In this document: one piece after another, positions 1-8,992 of the stretch | How the letters are laid out: every line of letters begins with the position of its first letter | Numbering within the stretch: position 1 is the first letter of the stretch | Origin: Pseudomonadota bacterium | GTDB lineage: Bacteria > Pseudomonadota > Alphaproteobacteria > Rhodospirillales > Magnetospirillaceae | Direction: 5' to 3' | Assembly: GCA_021848545.1 (NCBI GenBank) | Contig: JAJZUL010000012.1 | Span: 1-64,000 of the forward strand | DNA length: 64,000 bases | The notes under the pieces: generated by a model | Databases searched by the model: none | Told to the model about the DNA's origin: nothing | What the model saw: only the letters and a program-made list of their open reading frames with translations | Translations under genes and position numbers: made by a program

Positions 1-53
1 TCGTCAGGCTCATAACCTGAAGGCCGCAGGTTCAAATCCTGCCCCCGCAACCA
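1..53 (+). tRNA. tRNA-fMet, 3' portion (CAU anticodon)
   Basis: The anticodon loop CTCATAA, the T-arm GGTTCAAATCC and the acceptor end CCCCCGCAACCA are visible, so this is a CAU-anticodon tRNA with an encoded CCA. The acceptor sequence is that of an initiator tRNA-Met as I know it. The 5' half lies outside the window. The prophage begins 74 bp downstream but does not use the tRNA as its attachment site. Confidence 0.9.
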
Positions 54-60
54 AAAAAAT

Positions 61-95
61 CAAAGGCTTAGCCCGTAATACGGCTAAGCCTTTTT
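61..95 (+). terminator. Rho-independent terminator after the tRNA
   Basis: An 11-bp perfect inverted repeat, AAGGCTTAGCC / GGCTAAGCCTT, with an 8-nt loop runs into TTTTT. It sits 10 nt after the CCA end and would end tRNA transcription. Confidence 0.85.
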
Positions 96-126
96 GATTC
101 GTGGAAGCAAGGTGGAAGCACGCGGC

Positions 127-271
127 TGTAGCGCGCCGCATGGTTTTGCAGAGCCGGACACATGTTCTTGCAGCAGAAACCACCGCTTCAGATGTAGCGC
201 GCCGCGTAGGTTTGGCCCACGCGACACATAGGTTTGGGACACGGTGAACTCGTTCAGCTGCGCCATCCGCG
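127..271. repeat. Prophage right (tail-fibre) end with repeated transposase-type sites
   Basis: This is the non-coding end beyond the last phage gene. The 13-mer TGTAGCGCGCCGC occurs at 127-139 and again at 193-205, each followed about 15-20 nt later by a GACACAT motif (156-162 and 212-218). A third related GGGACACGG lies near 236. Spaced, degenerate repeats at the terminus are what MuA-type end-binding sites look like. No gene is evident here. Confidence 0.55.
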
Positions 272-805
272 TTACCACACCACCGCCTCGACCGCGGCGA
301 CGGTGGTCGCTGCCGCCACCTGCGCTTTGAGTGTCTGGAGCTTCTGAAAAGCCGCCCACCCCTGCGCCAGCAGGGCCTGGGCGAGACCCTGCAAATCAGC
401 CAGCGTGAAAGCCACCTGGGTGTTGTCGCTGGCGACCCAATAAAAACCGGCCGGGACCGCCCCGGCAGGCGTGTATCCGGCCAGGGCGGATTGCAGCGTG
501 GTGACGGATGCCGGATCGGCGTCGAAATCCTTACTCACACCGCCCTTGCTGGTATAGGCAACCGGTTGCGCGACCGCCGCCGCATAGCTGGCGGACAGCG
601 TCGCGATTTGCGTCGCCTGCGCCTGGGCCAGCGAGGGCAGCCATGGCGCGATCGCGCCGGCGGTGATCGTGTAGGCGCCTGGATTCTGCGCCTCAGCCTG
701 GGTGCATTCCACCGCGCCGGCAGGCAGAGTCCCGTCGGGCGAGTAGCCGCTTCCGGCGGGGGCGCCGGCCACGGCGTTCGGTGTGAGATAATATGTCGAG
801 GTCAT
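272..805 (-). CDS. Tail-fibre-associated protein with DUF4376-like C-terminus
   Basis: A 177-aa protein rich in Ala, Gly and Gln, and the last gene of the late operon, starting 2 bp after the fibre gene. The C-terminal half (about residues 90-177) has the pattern of DUF4376 phage proteins: a short GFYWVASDNTQV-like segment, then a long amphipathic helix ending in an aromatic residue. Such proteins sit next to tail-fibre genes and are thought to be fibre-associated or assembly proteins. The precise role is inferred from position. Confidence 0.7.
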   Translation of the reverse strand: MTSTYYLTPNAVAGAPAGSGYSPDGTLPAGAVECTQAEAQNPGAYTITAGAIAPWLPSLAQAQATQIATLSASYAAAVAQPVAYTSKGGVSKDFDADPASVTTLQSALAGYTPAGAVPAGFYWVASDNTQVAFTLADLQGLAQALLAQGWAAFQKLQTLKAQVAAATTVAAVEAVVW

Positions 806-807
806 GC

Positions 808-1743
808 TTACTGCTCCGGTATGAAGAAGACCGTCACGGCCTGGGAGTTTGATCCCCCTGAAAGCGTCGATCCGGTCGTGTACTCAATGCTGGCAGTGCA
901 CGCCTCTCCCGCTGAGACGCTCGCGATCTCGACCAGTGAGGCGGGAACCGGCGACTGATCGCCCGCTATTACACCGCCGTTGAGGACCAGTTCTACCGAG
1001 GATGCTGAGGCGAGTTCCTGGGTGAGGTTGACAAAACCCAGCACGATTGCCCATCCGTTTGCCGGAGGGGTGAACGAAACCGTCTGCGTATAGGTTGTGG
1101 ACGGCGCCAGGGTGTATCCGGCCTTTGCCGATACCGGCGCGAAAGTGGGCTGCGCCACGCGCCCCACCGCCGCATTCCCCGCGCCGTCGTTGATCAGCCC
1201 CGCGCCGACCCCCAACTTCGCGAGAGCCCCCAGCTGGCTCGGCACCAGCGCCCCCAGCCGCCAGGACGTGCTGGCCGCGTCCCACACGGCGGTGGCGATG
1301 CCGCCGGCCGGCAGATCGCCGGCCTGCATCGCCGCGCCGTCATCGCGGTTCCACGGCTCAGGGCCGGCGCCGGCGTCCAGCGTGCTGGCGCCGGTGTTGC
1401 TGTTGATGACCTTGACCCGGATCGTCAGCCCGGCGGCATAGGCGGTGATCGCCGGCGACAGCGCCACCACGTAGGCACCCGCTATGCCGGTGTCGGTCAG
1501 ATAATTCCCGCTCCGGGCCTCGATAAGCTCCTGGACCGCCGTGACGACTTGCGTGTTATCGGCACCGTTGAGGGGATTGCCGGTGGCGGTCGCGAGGTTG
1601 CAAAGCTCTTCCTGTATGGAATTCAGCGCTGCGGCGTCGGGAATCGACCCCGCCGTACCCGTAGAGGAGTTGTAATCCCTATACCCGGATAATCCGGTGC
1701 CGTTGGCGTTCGGATCGGCCCCTGTGCCTGTAAATCGCTCCAT
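808..1743 (-). CDS. Phage tail fibre / side-tail protein
   Basis: A 311-aa, Thr/Ser/Gly/Ala-rich protein. The N-terminal 80 residues (GYRDYNSSTG..., then a helix with IQEELCNL) resemble the conserved start of Mu-type fibre proteins. The middle (110-180) carries a receptor-tip-like NSNTGASTLDAGAGPEPW stretch, and the rest is predicted beta-rich. It lies between the baseplate gene (gp48-like) and the DUF4376 gene. It should determine host adsorption. No invertible segment or invertase gene accompanies it, so host range is probably not switched by DNA inversion. Confidence 0.75.
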   Translation of the reverse strand: MERFTGTGADPNANGTGLSGYRDYNSSTGTAGSIPDAAALNSIQEELCNLATATGNPLNGADNTQVVTAVQELIEARSGNYLTDTGIAGAYVVALSPAITAYAAGLTIRVKVINSNTGASTLDAGAGPEPWNRDDGAAMQAGDLPAGGIATAVWDAASTSWRLGALVPSQLGALAKLGVGAGLINDGAGNAAVGRVAQPTFAPVSAKAGYTLAPSTTYTQTVSFTPPANGWAIVLGFVNLTQELASASSVELVLNGGVIAGDQSPVPASLVEIASVSAGEACTASIEYTTGSTLSGGSNSQAVTVFFIPEQ

Positions 1744-1752
1744 AGCGAGCCC

Positions 1753-2361
1753 TTACGTGTAGTTGAAGACCAATGTGGAGTGTGCCGGCCTGTACCGGCG
1801 GAAAAGCTGCTCGACGACGCCCGGCCGGGAATAGCCCAGCGGGTCGCCGACTTGCGAGGCGCCGACATGGAAATAGTAGACAGGCGGCGACGGCATGTTG
1901 ACTTGCCACTGGACGAAAATGGTGTCGTCGCTGCCGATCTGGTCGCGGCCGACCATTCCCAGGCCGCAGCCGAAAGGAACGAATTCATCAATGGTGATGG
2001 CCACGCCAAGCGATGCCGCAAGGGCGATGAAATAGGCGGCCGATTGTCCGCCGACAGCCGTCAACCGGGAGACCAGCCAAGCATGGCGTTCGTCCATGCC
2101 TGGCGAAATCCCATCGGCCGCCGCCGCCTCCACCAGGATCGGATCGGGTAACCCCGCGACCCGTTCCCAGTCGGGCAATAGCTGATAAGTGGTCCGTGGA
2201 TCGGCTTCGTCATAAAGGGAATTCGCCGCCGCATCGGCGATAGCCAACATATCGGCCATCGCCAGGAACAGCTTCGTCAGCATGGCGTCGGGATGGCGAG
2301 GGATCGCCATTCCGGGCGGCGCGAGGGCCTGCAAATCGGCCAGGTAGTCTTCGGCGGTCAT
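1753..2361 (-). CDS. Mu gp48-like baseplate protein (YmfQ/DUF2313)
   Basis: About 202 aa. The MTAEDYLADLQALAPPG start, the DPRTTYQLLPDWERVAGLPD segment and the repeated SAAYFIALAASLGVAITIDEF pattern are those of the YmfQ family, the Mu baseplate component gp48. Translation probably starts at 2361, where TGA of the preceding gene overlaps ATG; an in-frame ATG at 2370 is the alternative. It builds the outer baseplate next to the gp47-like wedge protein. Confidence 0.85.
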   Translation of the reverse strand: MTAEDYLADLQALAPPGMAIPRHPDAMLTKLFLAMADMLAIADAAANSLYDEADPRTTYQLLPDWERVAGLPDPILVEAAAADGISPGMDERHAWLVSRLTAVGGQSAAYFIALAASLGVAITIDEFVPFGCGLGMVGRDQIGSDDTIFVQWQVNMPSPPVYYFHVGASQVGDPLGYSRPGVVEQLFRRYRPAHSTLVFNYT

Positions 2362-3443
2362 CACACCCATGAGATTTGTCCCAGTGTGGTGATCTCGCCG
2401 GAACTCACCTGGACGTTCGCGGTCAGCGACGGCAGGGTGAAGTCCACCACTCCGGCCGCGCCGGAAATGGCCGCTTCAATATGGGTGAGGTAAAGCAGGC
2501 CGCCCGCAGTCTGGACGCCCAGGACTTCATAGGTTCCGCCCGGCGTGCATGTCGCGATCAGGGCGGCGAGCGCCGCCTCGACAGCCGCCTGGGTCGCCGT
2601 GTTCGACGGGGTGAGGTGAATGGTCGGATTGAGCGGGACCGGCGTCGGCGCGAAAACGAACGTCTGCGCGGCGACCGGACGCACGGCGTTGATGGCCGCC
2701 TGAACAGCGGCCACGTCCGCGGCCAAGGGCACCGGATCGGACCGTCCATCCATCATGAAGGTCAGACCGACCGTGCCCGTGCCTTGCCAGCCTGGGAACA
2801 CCCACGCCCGCGTGACGCCAGGAACCGCCAGCGCCCATTCCTGATAATCCGAATCGCTGCCGCCCTGGGGGGTCTGCCGAATGCGCAAAAGCAGCCGATT
2901 CAGCAGCGATTGCGGCGTCTCGATATCGGCACCGCCGCCGAGACCGGAGGGGCCTACCGTGACGGTGGACGAAACACCTGAAATGGCGCCGCTTAACTGC
3001 AACACTCCGCCGGGGTCGGTATTGGTGACCGACCCGGCGCTGGTGCAGGTCACGGTACCGCTGCCGGTGGCGTTGGCCAGGATCACGTCGGCATTCAACG
3101 TATATTGAATGCCGTCTGAACGCGCGATCACGGCACCGGCCGGAATGGTGCCGGTGCCGCCGGTAAAGGTCACCGTCCCGGTCGCTGCGGTCGGCGGCTC
3201 CCGGTAAATCCCCCACATCGACGCGTAGCGCACCAGGGAATCGATGTCGGCCGTGTCGTAAATGATGTTGTTGGCGATCGTCTGGACAGCGCCGAACAAG
3301 CCATCCACACCACCCCCCCAAATCTTGGCCAACACCCCCAGCACTGATTTCGGAGGCGTGGCATCGGCGCCGGGCAAGCGGGTGGCGATGGCGGTGGCCG
3401 CCGCCTGACAGGATTGGGAGAGAGTGGGAACGGTCAGCGGCAT
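2361..3443 (-). CDS. Baseplate wedge protein, Mu gp47 / P2 gpJ family
   Basis: A 360-aa protein of the Baseplate_J family. Visible signatures are the N-terminal helix, a Gly/Thr-rich beta region with PAGAVIARSDGIQYTLNAD, the ETPQSLLNRLLLRIRQTPQGGSDSDYQEWA box, the ALAVPGVTRAWVFP box and the AAINAVRPVAAQTFVFAPTP turn. It forms the wedges that control sheath contraction. It starts 2 bp after the gp46-like gene and is coupled to gp48. Confidence 0.9.
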   Translation of the reverse strand: MPLTVPTLSQSCQAAATAIATRLPGADATPPKSVLGVLAKIWGGGVDGLFGAVQTIANNIIYDTADIDSLVRYASMWGIYREPPTAATGTVTFTGGTGTIPAGAVIARSDGIQYTLNADVILANATGSGTVTCTSAGSVTNTDPGGVLQLSGAISGVSSTVTVGPSGLGGGADIETPQSLLNRLLLRIRQTPQGGSDSDYQEWALAVPGVTRAWVFPGWQGTGTVGLTFMMDGRSDPVPLAADVAAVQAAINAVRPVAAQTFVFAPTPVPLNPTIHLTPSNTATQAAVEAALAALIATCTPGGTYEVLGVQTAGGLLYLTHIEAAISGAAGVVDFTLPSLTANVQVSSGEITTLGQISWV

Positions 3444-3444
3444 T

Positions 3445-3912
3445 CTACAATCCCCACGGAATTTGGCCGCCGAAGGGAGTCACCCCCCCATCGGGCCGGT
3501 GCGCCAGAACCTGCCACGCCAGCCAGCCTTTGCGCGGAAATGACGCGGAAATGTCCAGGGACGTGGCGAACCCCGCATCGACCATCCAGGACAAGGCTTC
3601 GGCGAGATACCCTTTGACGCGAGGCAGCAGCGACGGCAGTTGCCGCTCTTGTTGCAACAGCCACATCCGCGACCCGATCCGCGCCGGCGGCGCGATATTG
3701 CCGTCCAGCAGCGTCGGCACATGATCGCCCCACCACCCGCGCTTGTCGGTGGCTCCCCTCGGCAGCACGTCGTCGGCGGCGGCGCGGCGATCGCAAAACA
3801 GCGACAGCACGGCGGCGGTCTGCAATCCGTCATCCATCAGCAGATCGGCGCCATCGAGGGCGATGTCCCATTCGCGGATATCGGCGTTCCAGATCAGGGC
3901 GATATCGGTCAT
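3445..3912 (-). CDS. Mu gp46-like baseplate protein
   Basis: A 155-aa protein beginning MTDIALIWN, with the GDGLQTA-type motif (DDGLQTAAVLSLFCDRRA) and the GWWGDHVP segment of the Phage_GP46 family. The N-terminus resembles the gp25-like lysozyme fold of wedge proteins. The ATGA overlap with the gp45 gene at 3909-3912 shows translational coupling. The role in baseplate assembly follows from the family. Confidence 0.88.
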   Translation of the reverse strand: MTDIALIWNADIREWDIALDGADLLMDDGLQTAAVLSLFCDRRAAADDVLPRGATDKRGWWGDHVPTLLDGNIAPPARIGSRMWLLQQERQLPSLLPRVKGYLAEALSWMVDAGFATSLDISASFPRKGWLAWQVLAHRPDGGVTPFGGQIPWGL

Positions 3913-4499
3913 GGCGCCGGCACCTCCGGCGGCGCGATGTCATACGGCGTGCCTGTGGTTTCGCCGATCTGCCAGGTGTCCACATAGGTGCCGTACCAGC
4001 ACTGGCCATGACCGTTCACGTCCCAGCGGAAGGCGTTCTCGGCGTGGATCACCACGTCATAGCCGCCCAGGCGCAAGGTGCCCTCGGTTTCGATATCGAT
4101 CCCCAGCGGCGATGTCACCTTGATCCCGGCGCGCGTCAGATGCACCACCTGGCCAAGATCGTCGTAAAGGGCCACTTCGCCCTCGACCAAATTGGTCAGG
4201 CGATAGCGCCGGTCATCCACCGCGATCACCAGACCATGGGCGCGCACACCGCCCACGGAGAGATAGGCGCATTCGGCGCCGGGATGGGGATGCGAGGTGA
4301 ATCCCCAATGGGCCATCACCTCGATCTGATCGTGAATCTCCGCTCCGATCGACCCATCCGGCTGCGGCAGCGCCATCAATCGCGCCTGTACCCTTTGCAG
4401 GGCGTCGGAATCATAGATCAGGGTCAGGATGCCGCGCGCGATGCTGTTGCGCACTTGGCGCCGCACCGGGTCCAGCAGCTTGTTGATGGCGCCGATCAC
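3909..4499 (-). CDS. Mu gp45-like baseplate spike protein
   Basis: A 196-aa protein of the gp45 family, the membrane-piercing spike. The middle is an OB-fold-like beta domain (GVRAHGLVIAVDDRRYRL), followed by the repetitive C-terminal beta-helix region (GQVVHLTRAGIKVTSPLGIDIETEGTLRLGG). It overlaps the hub gene by 4 bp. The histidine-rich metal-binding tip typical of some spikes is not obvious; the tail ends in a Pro-rich stretch instead. Confidence 0.85.
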   Translation of the reverse strand: MIGAINKLLDPVRRQVRNSIARGILTLIYDSDALQRVQARLMALPQPDGSIGAEIHDQIEVMAHWGFTSHPHPGAECAYLSVGGVRAHGLVIAVDDRRYRLTNLVEGEVALYDDLGQVVHLTRAGIKVTSPLGIDIETEGTLRLGGYDVVIHAENAFRWDVNGHGQCWYGTYVDTWQIGETTGTPYDIAPPEVPAP

Positions 4500-5590
4500 T
4501 TCGACCCTCCCTTTTCATAGGGCGGCAAGGTGCTGACCGGTTCCGGGAGCCACGCCTCTTTGCGGACCACGTCCAGGCGCGTCACCATTCCGGCCTGGTC
4601 GTTGTCGATCAGATGGACGGCCTCGACCAGCAGCGTTTCGTGGATGCGCAACCAGTCGTCTTCAACCCGGACCATGGTGTTGGGCGCATACAGCTTGCCG
4701 TCCGCGTCGCGCCATCCCGGCACCGTCAGGGTGGCGCGATGGGCGCGCCCCGACCGCACGGCGGCTTCCCAGGCCGCCCGCTTCGGCAGGAACGAGGTGT
4801 CGCAGGTGGTGGATTCCGCGAAGACGATCAGCGGCCGGAACCGGGTGACATTCGGGTCCGACGCTTGCCCCACCGCGCCGTTGGTGATGGTCGGATCGGT
4901 GTAGGCTTCGCCGCCGCCGGGGAACTGCCCCATCACATAGTATTTCTGAAAGGTTTCGCGGTCGCTGAACCGACCGCGCGCCCCCAGACAATTATGGCCC
5001 AGCCGCACTTCCGCCAGCGCGCCGGCGGTGCCCGGCCGTGTCAGCACCAGATCGCCGAGACCGTCCGAGACGGCCAGCAACCCGTATTGCCGCACCGCCC
5101 GGTCCAGACACTCGAACACCGTCTCGCCCATCTGAACGGCATGACCGTTCAGGACCTTGCTCGCGTCCGCCTCGGTGGATGTGACCTTGATCCCGAAGGG
5201 CTGGCACAGCTGTTTCCCGATATCCAGCACGCTGGTCCCCGCCCAGTACCCCGGTCCTTTCGGCGTCGCCGAACAATCGACCAGGTCGCCGGTGCGATCG
5301 CGTCCGCGAATGGTGATGTCGTGGCTGGTCCCGGTATAGGACGGCTGCACGTCATCCACATAGCCGGTCAGCAGCGTGGTGCCCCCGATGGCCAGCGCGC
5401 AGGGCTCGCCCGGGCTGACCACGATGGGGTTGACGTCCGGCTTGCGGATATCGGTCAGTTTGACCGTGAACGCGCCTGCCAGAGTGGCCAGCGACCGTTC
5501 CACCGACACTTCCGTCCAGCTGGTGAACAGCTGCCCGGCCACTTTCAGCGTGACGGTGTTGTCCGGCGCGGTTTGCGGGCGCGCGGTCAT
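4496..5590 (-). CDS. Baseplate hub protein, Mu gpP (gp44) family
   Basis: A 364-aa protein. The features are the VTLKVAGQLFTSWTEVSVERS start, two Tudor-like beta modules, the DITIRGRDRTGDLVDCS box and the central DRAVRQYGLLAVSDGLGDLVLTRPG segment. This is the late control protein D/gpP family that makes the central hub carrying the spike. An ATGA overlap with the next upstream gene (5587-5590) fits the coupled late operon. Confidence 0.88.
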   Translation of the reverse strand: MTARPQTAPDNTVTLKVAGQLFTSWTEVSVERSLATLAGAFTVKLTDIRKPDVNPIVVSPGEPCALAIGGTTLLTGYVDDVQPSYTGTSHDITIRGRDRTGDLVDCSATPKGPGYWAGTSVLDIGKQLCQPFGIKVTSTEADASKVLNGHAVQMGETVFECLDRAVRQYGLLAVSDGLGDLVLTRPGTAGALAEVRLGHNCLGARGRFSDRETFQKYYVMGQFPGGGEAYTDPTITNGAVGQASDPNVTRFRPLIVFAESTTCDTSFLPKRAAWEAAVRSGRAHRATLTVPGWRDADGKLYAPNTMVRVEDDWLRIHETLLVEAVHLIDNDQAGMVTRLDVVRKEAWLPEPVSTLPPYEKGGSK

Positions 5591-6366
5591 GGCGCCACTC
5601 CCGGACCGGTCGGCGCCAGCACCGTCAGCGGTCCCGGCGGCACGAAACCGGGATGGGCGACGGCGTTGCGGGCGCAGATGTCGGCCGCCATGGTGGGATC
5701 GTCATAGAGCATTTCCGCCAGCACCAGCGCCGGCATCACCTTGGTCGGCGTCACCGTGACCAGGCTGTCGAGGGCGGCGGCGCGGACGTTGATATCCTCG
5801 ACCAGCGCCACGCGCAGAGCATCCAGCGTCGCCCGCAAGGGACGGCTGGTCGTGTCCAGCAGGATTACGGCGTCCAGACGCCCCGACAGATCGTCGCGCA
5901 TCGCCAGGGCGGCATTCTGGGAATCATAGGTCGCGGCGGTGGCCGCGCGCACTGCCTCCACCAGTCCCTGCACCTGCAGCAGAAAGGCCAGGGCGGCGCG
6001 GTTGGCTGTGATCGCGGCGGCATAAAGGCCGTCAGGCGGATTTTGCGACGCCCAGACGATGCCCGAGGCGGCATCGGACAGGTCGCGAAAATCGATGCCG
6101 CTGCCCTGAAATCCCTGGATCACCGATACCAGGGACGTGGCCAGGGACGCGGGATCGGCGACCAGCGCCGCCAGATCGGCCTGTACGGCGGCGATATCGC
6201 CCAGCAGGGACAGGCCGGCGACAGCGGTCAGATCGACCGCGCCATTCGCGGCGGTGTTGGCCGCGACCGAGGCGGTGAAATCGATGCGCCCGGCGAATGC
6301 CGCCAGCACGTCCAGCACGGCGCCGGTATCGGCAATGGCGGCCAGGGTGACGGGATCAGTGGCCAT
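5587..6366 (-). CDS. Probable C-terminal part of the DNA-circularisation (gpN) protein
   Basis: A 259-aa, Ala-rich, mostly helical protein with no motif I recognise with certainty. It lies where Mu gpN (gp43) has its C-terminal half: between the tape-measure/N-domain genes and the hub. With the 157-aa upstream gene (6376-6849), which carries the DNA_circ_N domain, it totals 416 aa, near the 491 aa of Mu gpN. The two frames differ by one and are separated by 9 bp. Either the gene has split naturally or a frameshift has occurred. Confidence 0.6.
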   Translation of the reverse strand: MATDPVTLAAIADTGAVLDVLAAFAGRIDFTASVAANTAANGAVDLTAVAGLSLLGDIAAVQADLAALVADPASLATSLVSVIQGFQGSGIDFRDLSDAASGIVWASQNPPDGLYAAAITANRAALAFLLQVQGLVEAVRAATAATYDSQNAALAMRDDLSGRLDAVILLDTTSRPLRATLDALRVALVEDINVRAAALDSLVTVTPTKVMPALVLAEMLYDDPTMAADICARNAVAHPGFVPPGPLTVLAPTGPGVAP

Positions 6367-6375
6367 GCTGCGTCC

Positions 6376-6849
6376 TCATGCCGTGAACGTCCCCGCGAAT
6401 TGCGTCTGGTTGGCGCCGGTCGCGGTGTCGGCCGCCGCTCCGGCGCGCGCGCTGGTGTCCTTGGTGACACGCGGCACCGGCTTCGCCGCCGCTTCGAGAA
6501 ACGTGATCTGGAAACGGCAGATGTTGCGGGCGGTGACCAGGTCCTCATTGACCGTCCAGTCATCGACCTGGACCCAGAGCGTCCCGAACGTGGGATGGAT
6601 CAGGGTACCGGGACCATCGGCGTCCAGCGCGGTGATCAGCCGGTCGCGGTCGGCGATGGCGGCGTCGCCCAGCGTGTAGGCGTCCAGGATATAGCTTCGC
6701 CCCTTGCGCCCCATATCCTCGGGATCGGGCGTATCGCGCCGGGGATAGTCATGGGGGGCCACCCGGCGGCCGCCCTTGGTCTGGGGCTTTTCGACGCCGA
6801 ACGGCACCCCGCGAAAGCTGGCATCCTGGATGTCGTCGAGCCAAGCCAT
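6376..6849 (-). CDS. DNA-circularisation protein N-terminal domain (Mu gpN-like)
   Basis: A 157-aa protein starting MAWLDDIQDASFRGVPF and containing RVAPHDYPRRDTPDPEDMGRK and the TLIHPTFGTLWVQV box. This is the DNA_circ_N signature of Mu gpN, a tail/DNA-circularisation protein that is injected. In Mu the domain heads a single 491-aa protein. Here it ends after about 157 residues and the helical remainder seems to be encoded separately at 5587-6366. Confidence 0.8.
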   Translation of the reverse strand: MAWLDDIQDASFRGVPFGVEKPQTKGGRRVAPHDYPRRDTPDPEDMGRKGRSYILDAYTLGDAAIADRDRLITALDADGPGTLIHPTFGTLWVQVDDWTVNEDLVTARNICRFQITFLEAAAKPVPRVTKDTSARAGAAADTATGANQTQFAGTFTA

Positions 6850-6852
6850 GTG

Positions 6853-8991
6853 TCAGGCCCCCGCCATCACCGCGCCGCGGTCCAGATGCAGCGTCAGATT
6901 GTCCGACGAATGATCGGCGCTGACGGTGGCGCCCTTGGGCAGCCCATGGATGCGCACGGTCAGGGTACCGGCCATTTTGTGGGATACGGCCTGCGGTCCG
7001 ACGATGCGGTCAGCCGGCAGATGATCGCGCAGGCTGGGGACGGCGTCCGAACGGCTCGCGGCCGGCGTACCCATGACGGCGTGAACCGCATGTTCGGTTT
7101 CCCCCGCGGCCCAGTGGGCGGCGTCGGCCATCGGCTTGCCGATATGGGTGTGCATCCATCCGCCGGCTTTGGCAGCCAGCGATTCCAGTTTTTGCCACAG
7201 GGCGACGATCGTGCGCTCGATGCCGGCGAACACCGTCTGGGCATGATTCCACACCCCTTCCAGAGCGGCGCCCAGCGCCCACCGCAGCACGTCGGCCAGG
7301 ATCACCACCGGCGTCACCACCGCCATCACCGGCCCGCGGAGCCACCCCCAAATCGATGTCCAGTGTTTGTAAAGCTCATAGATGCCGACGCCCAGAAGGG
7401 CGACGGCCGCCACCACGGCCAGCATGATCCAGGTCGCCGGATTGGCCATCATGGCCGCCGCCCAGGCCAGACTTCTGGCGATCACCGGCACGAACCCGGC
7501 CGCGATCTCGTTCAATCCCGAGACCATGGCCATCATCCGCAACCCCACCATGGCGCCGCGCAGCCATTGGAACGCCGCGCCCACTCGCCCGATAAGGGCG
7601 CCGATATTCAGCGCGGCGCCCAGCAGGCGAAACCCTTTGACGGCGCCAGCGACCCAACTGATCGCGTGCCCCAGCGTGGCCATCGCCGCCAGCCCGACCA
7701 CCACCTTGGCCAGCGCGTCGCCGCCGGCGTTCAGGGCCTCGGCGAACACGCGGATCGGCCCGGTGAACAGCGCTTCCGACGCACGTTCCATGCTGGATGC
7801 CAGCTTGCCGAAGGCGCCCGACAGGGTGGCGGCATCTTGATGGGCCTGCCCCAGGAACACGGCGCTGTTCCCCTTGGCGCCCAGGATACGGTTAAAGGTG
7901 GCGGAATGCCCGGTGGCGGCGATGTCGCCGGCGACGTTCTGGAACATCAACGCGGCTTGCGGCCCCACAATCGTATTCAGTTTTTCAATTGCGTATTGCC
8001 GCTGATCGACCGGCTGCTTGTAGGCCCTCTCGTACGCCGCCACCAGCTTCTTCATGATCCAGACCGGGGACCGCAGATTGTTGTGCTTGTCCAACACGCT
8101 TTTCCCGATGGCCTCCGACATCTTCGCTTGGCCGTCCGTCGTGGTCAGCCGCCGCAACCACTGCTCCGTCGCCATCTCGGCTCGCTCGGGGTCGCCGCCG
8201 GCGCCCTTGGCCGCGACCGCGAAAACCGCCGACAGCGCATTGACCGCCGCCGGTCCTTTCAGTCCGAGGTTCTGCATGGAATCGCCCATGCGATCGAGCA
8301 TGGCGGCAAAGGCTTGGCCGCCGCCGGGTGTAAACCGCATCCGCTCCTGGATCAGCGACATCGCGTCCAGGAACTGCTTCGGCTTGGTCAAGTGCATCTT
8401 GGTCTGGAGCACGGCGAACATATCGCCGGTATCCTTGGCGGAGATGCCCATGGTCTGCATCGCGGCGGCGGCATACCCCACCGTCCCCGCGAACACGCCG
8501 GCGCTGCCGCCGCCCTGGCGGAACGCCTCGTAGACCTGGGTCAGCTTGGTCTGATCGATCCCGTACTTCTCGGCGGCGTCATCGACCTTTTCCTTCAGGC
8601 TTTCGACGGCGGCGCCGGTCATGTCGTAATTGATCTTCTGGCGCTGCCAGAATTCCTCGTCGCCGGCCACCTTCTTCAGCGAGAACCCTTCCGCCACCAT
8701 GGCGCCCATGCCGCCGAAGGAATTGGCGAACTTCTCGGCCGCCTCGCCGCTGGCGCGGGCGAATTCGATGACCTTCTCGCTTTCGTGATGCAGGGAGCGG
8801 CCCAGTTCCCGCACGCGGGCGGCTGCGTGATCCATGCCGCGCCCGAACCGCGCGGCGGCCTTTTCGCCCGCTTCCCCGACGGTGGCCGCCGCGGTGACGG
8901 GCTCGGCCAGGGCGCCGGCGATCCTGCGGATCGCCGCCGTGGCTTCGTCCACCACCTTGAACACCATGGAAAAGGCCATCGAGCCGGCCAT
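6853..8991 (-). CDS. Tail tape-measure protein
   Basis: A 712-aa protein: an N-terminal helical, Ala-rich region with coiled-coil character (residues 1-130), then a long helical part with YGIDQTKLTQVYEAFRQGGG, and hydrophobic segments at about 420-560 (for example MANPATWIMLAVVAAVALLG). It ends in a small beta-rich tail. Length and hydrophobic stretches fit a tape measure that sets tail length and enters the envelope. Its ATG lies 1 bp after the stop of the frameshifted chaperone extension (8993-8995), the usual order in tailed phages. Confidence 0.9.
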   Translation of the reverse strand: MAGSMAFSMVFKVVDEATAAIRRIAGALAEPVTAAATVGEAGEKAAARFGRGMDHAAARVRELGRSLHHESEKVIEFARASGEAAEKFANSFGGMGAMVAEGFSLKKVAGDEEFWQRQKINYDMTGAAVESLKEKVDDAAEKYGIDQTKLTQVYEAFRQGGGSAGVFAGTVGYAAAAMQTMGISAKDTGDMFAVLQTKMHLTKPKQFLDAMSLIQERMRFTPGGGQAFAAMLDRMGDSMQNLGLKGPAAVNALSAVFAVAAKGAGGDPERAEMATEQWLRRLTTTDGQAKMSEAIGKSVLDKHNNLRSPVWIMKKLVAAYERAYKQPVDQRQYAIEKLNTIVGPQAALMFQNVAGDIAATGHSATFNRILGAKGNSAVFLGQAHQDAATLSGAFGKLASSMERASEALFTGPIRVFAEALNAGGDALAKVVVGLAAMATLGHAISWVAGAVKGFRLLGAALNIGALIGRVGAAFQWLRGAMVGLRMMAMVSGLNEIAAGFVPVIARSLAWAAAMMANPATWIMLAVVAAVALLGVGIYELYKHWTSIWGWLRGPVMAVVTPVVILADVLRWALGAALEGVWNHAQTVFAGIERTIVALWQKLESLAAKAGGWMHTHIGKPMADAAHWAAGETEHAVHAVMGTPAASRSDAVPSLRDHLPADRIVGPQAVSHKMAGTLTVRIHGLPKGATVSADHSSDNLTLHLDRGAVMAGA

Positions 8992-8992
8992 C

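Noticed and set aside
127-271. The repeated TGTAGCGCGCCGC sequence as the end of an IS481-like insertion
   Set aside because: No transposase fragment accompanies it, and the 5-bp duplication and inverted partner at 34.97 kb are better explained by the phage end.
272-1743. An invertible tail-fibre cassette as in Mu
   Set aside because: No inverted crossover sites, alternative fibre ends or invertase gene are seen at this end.
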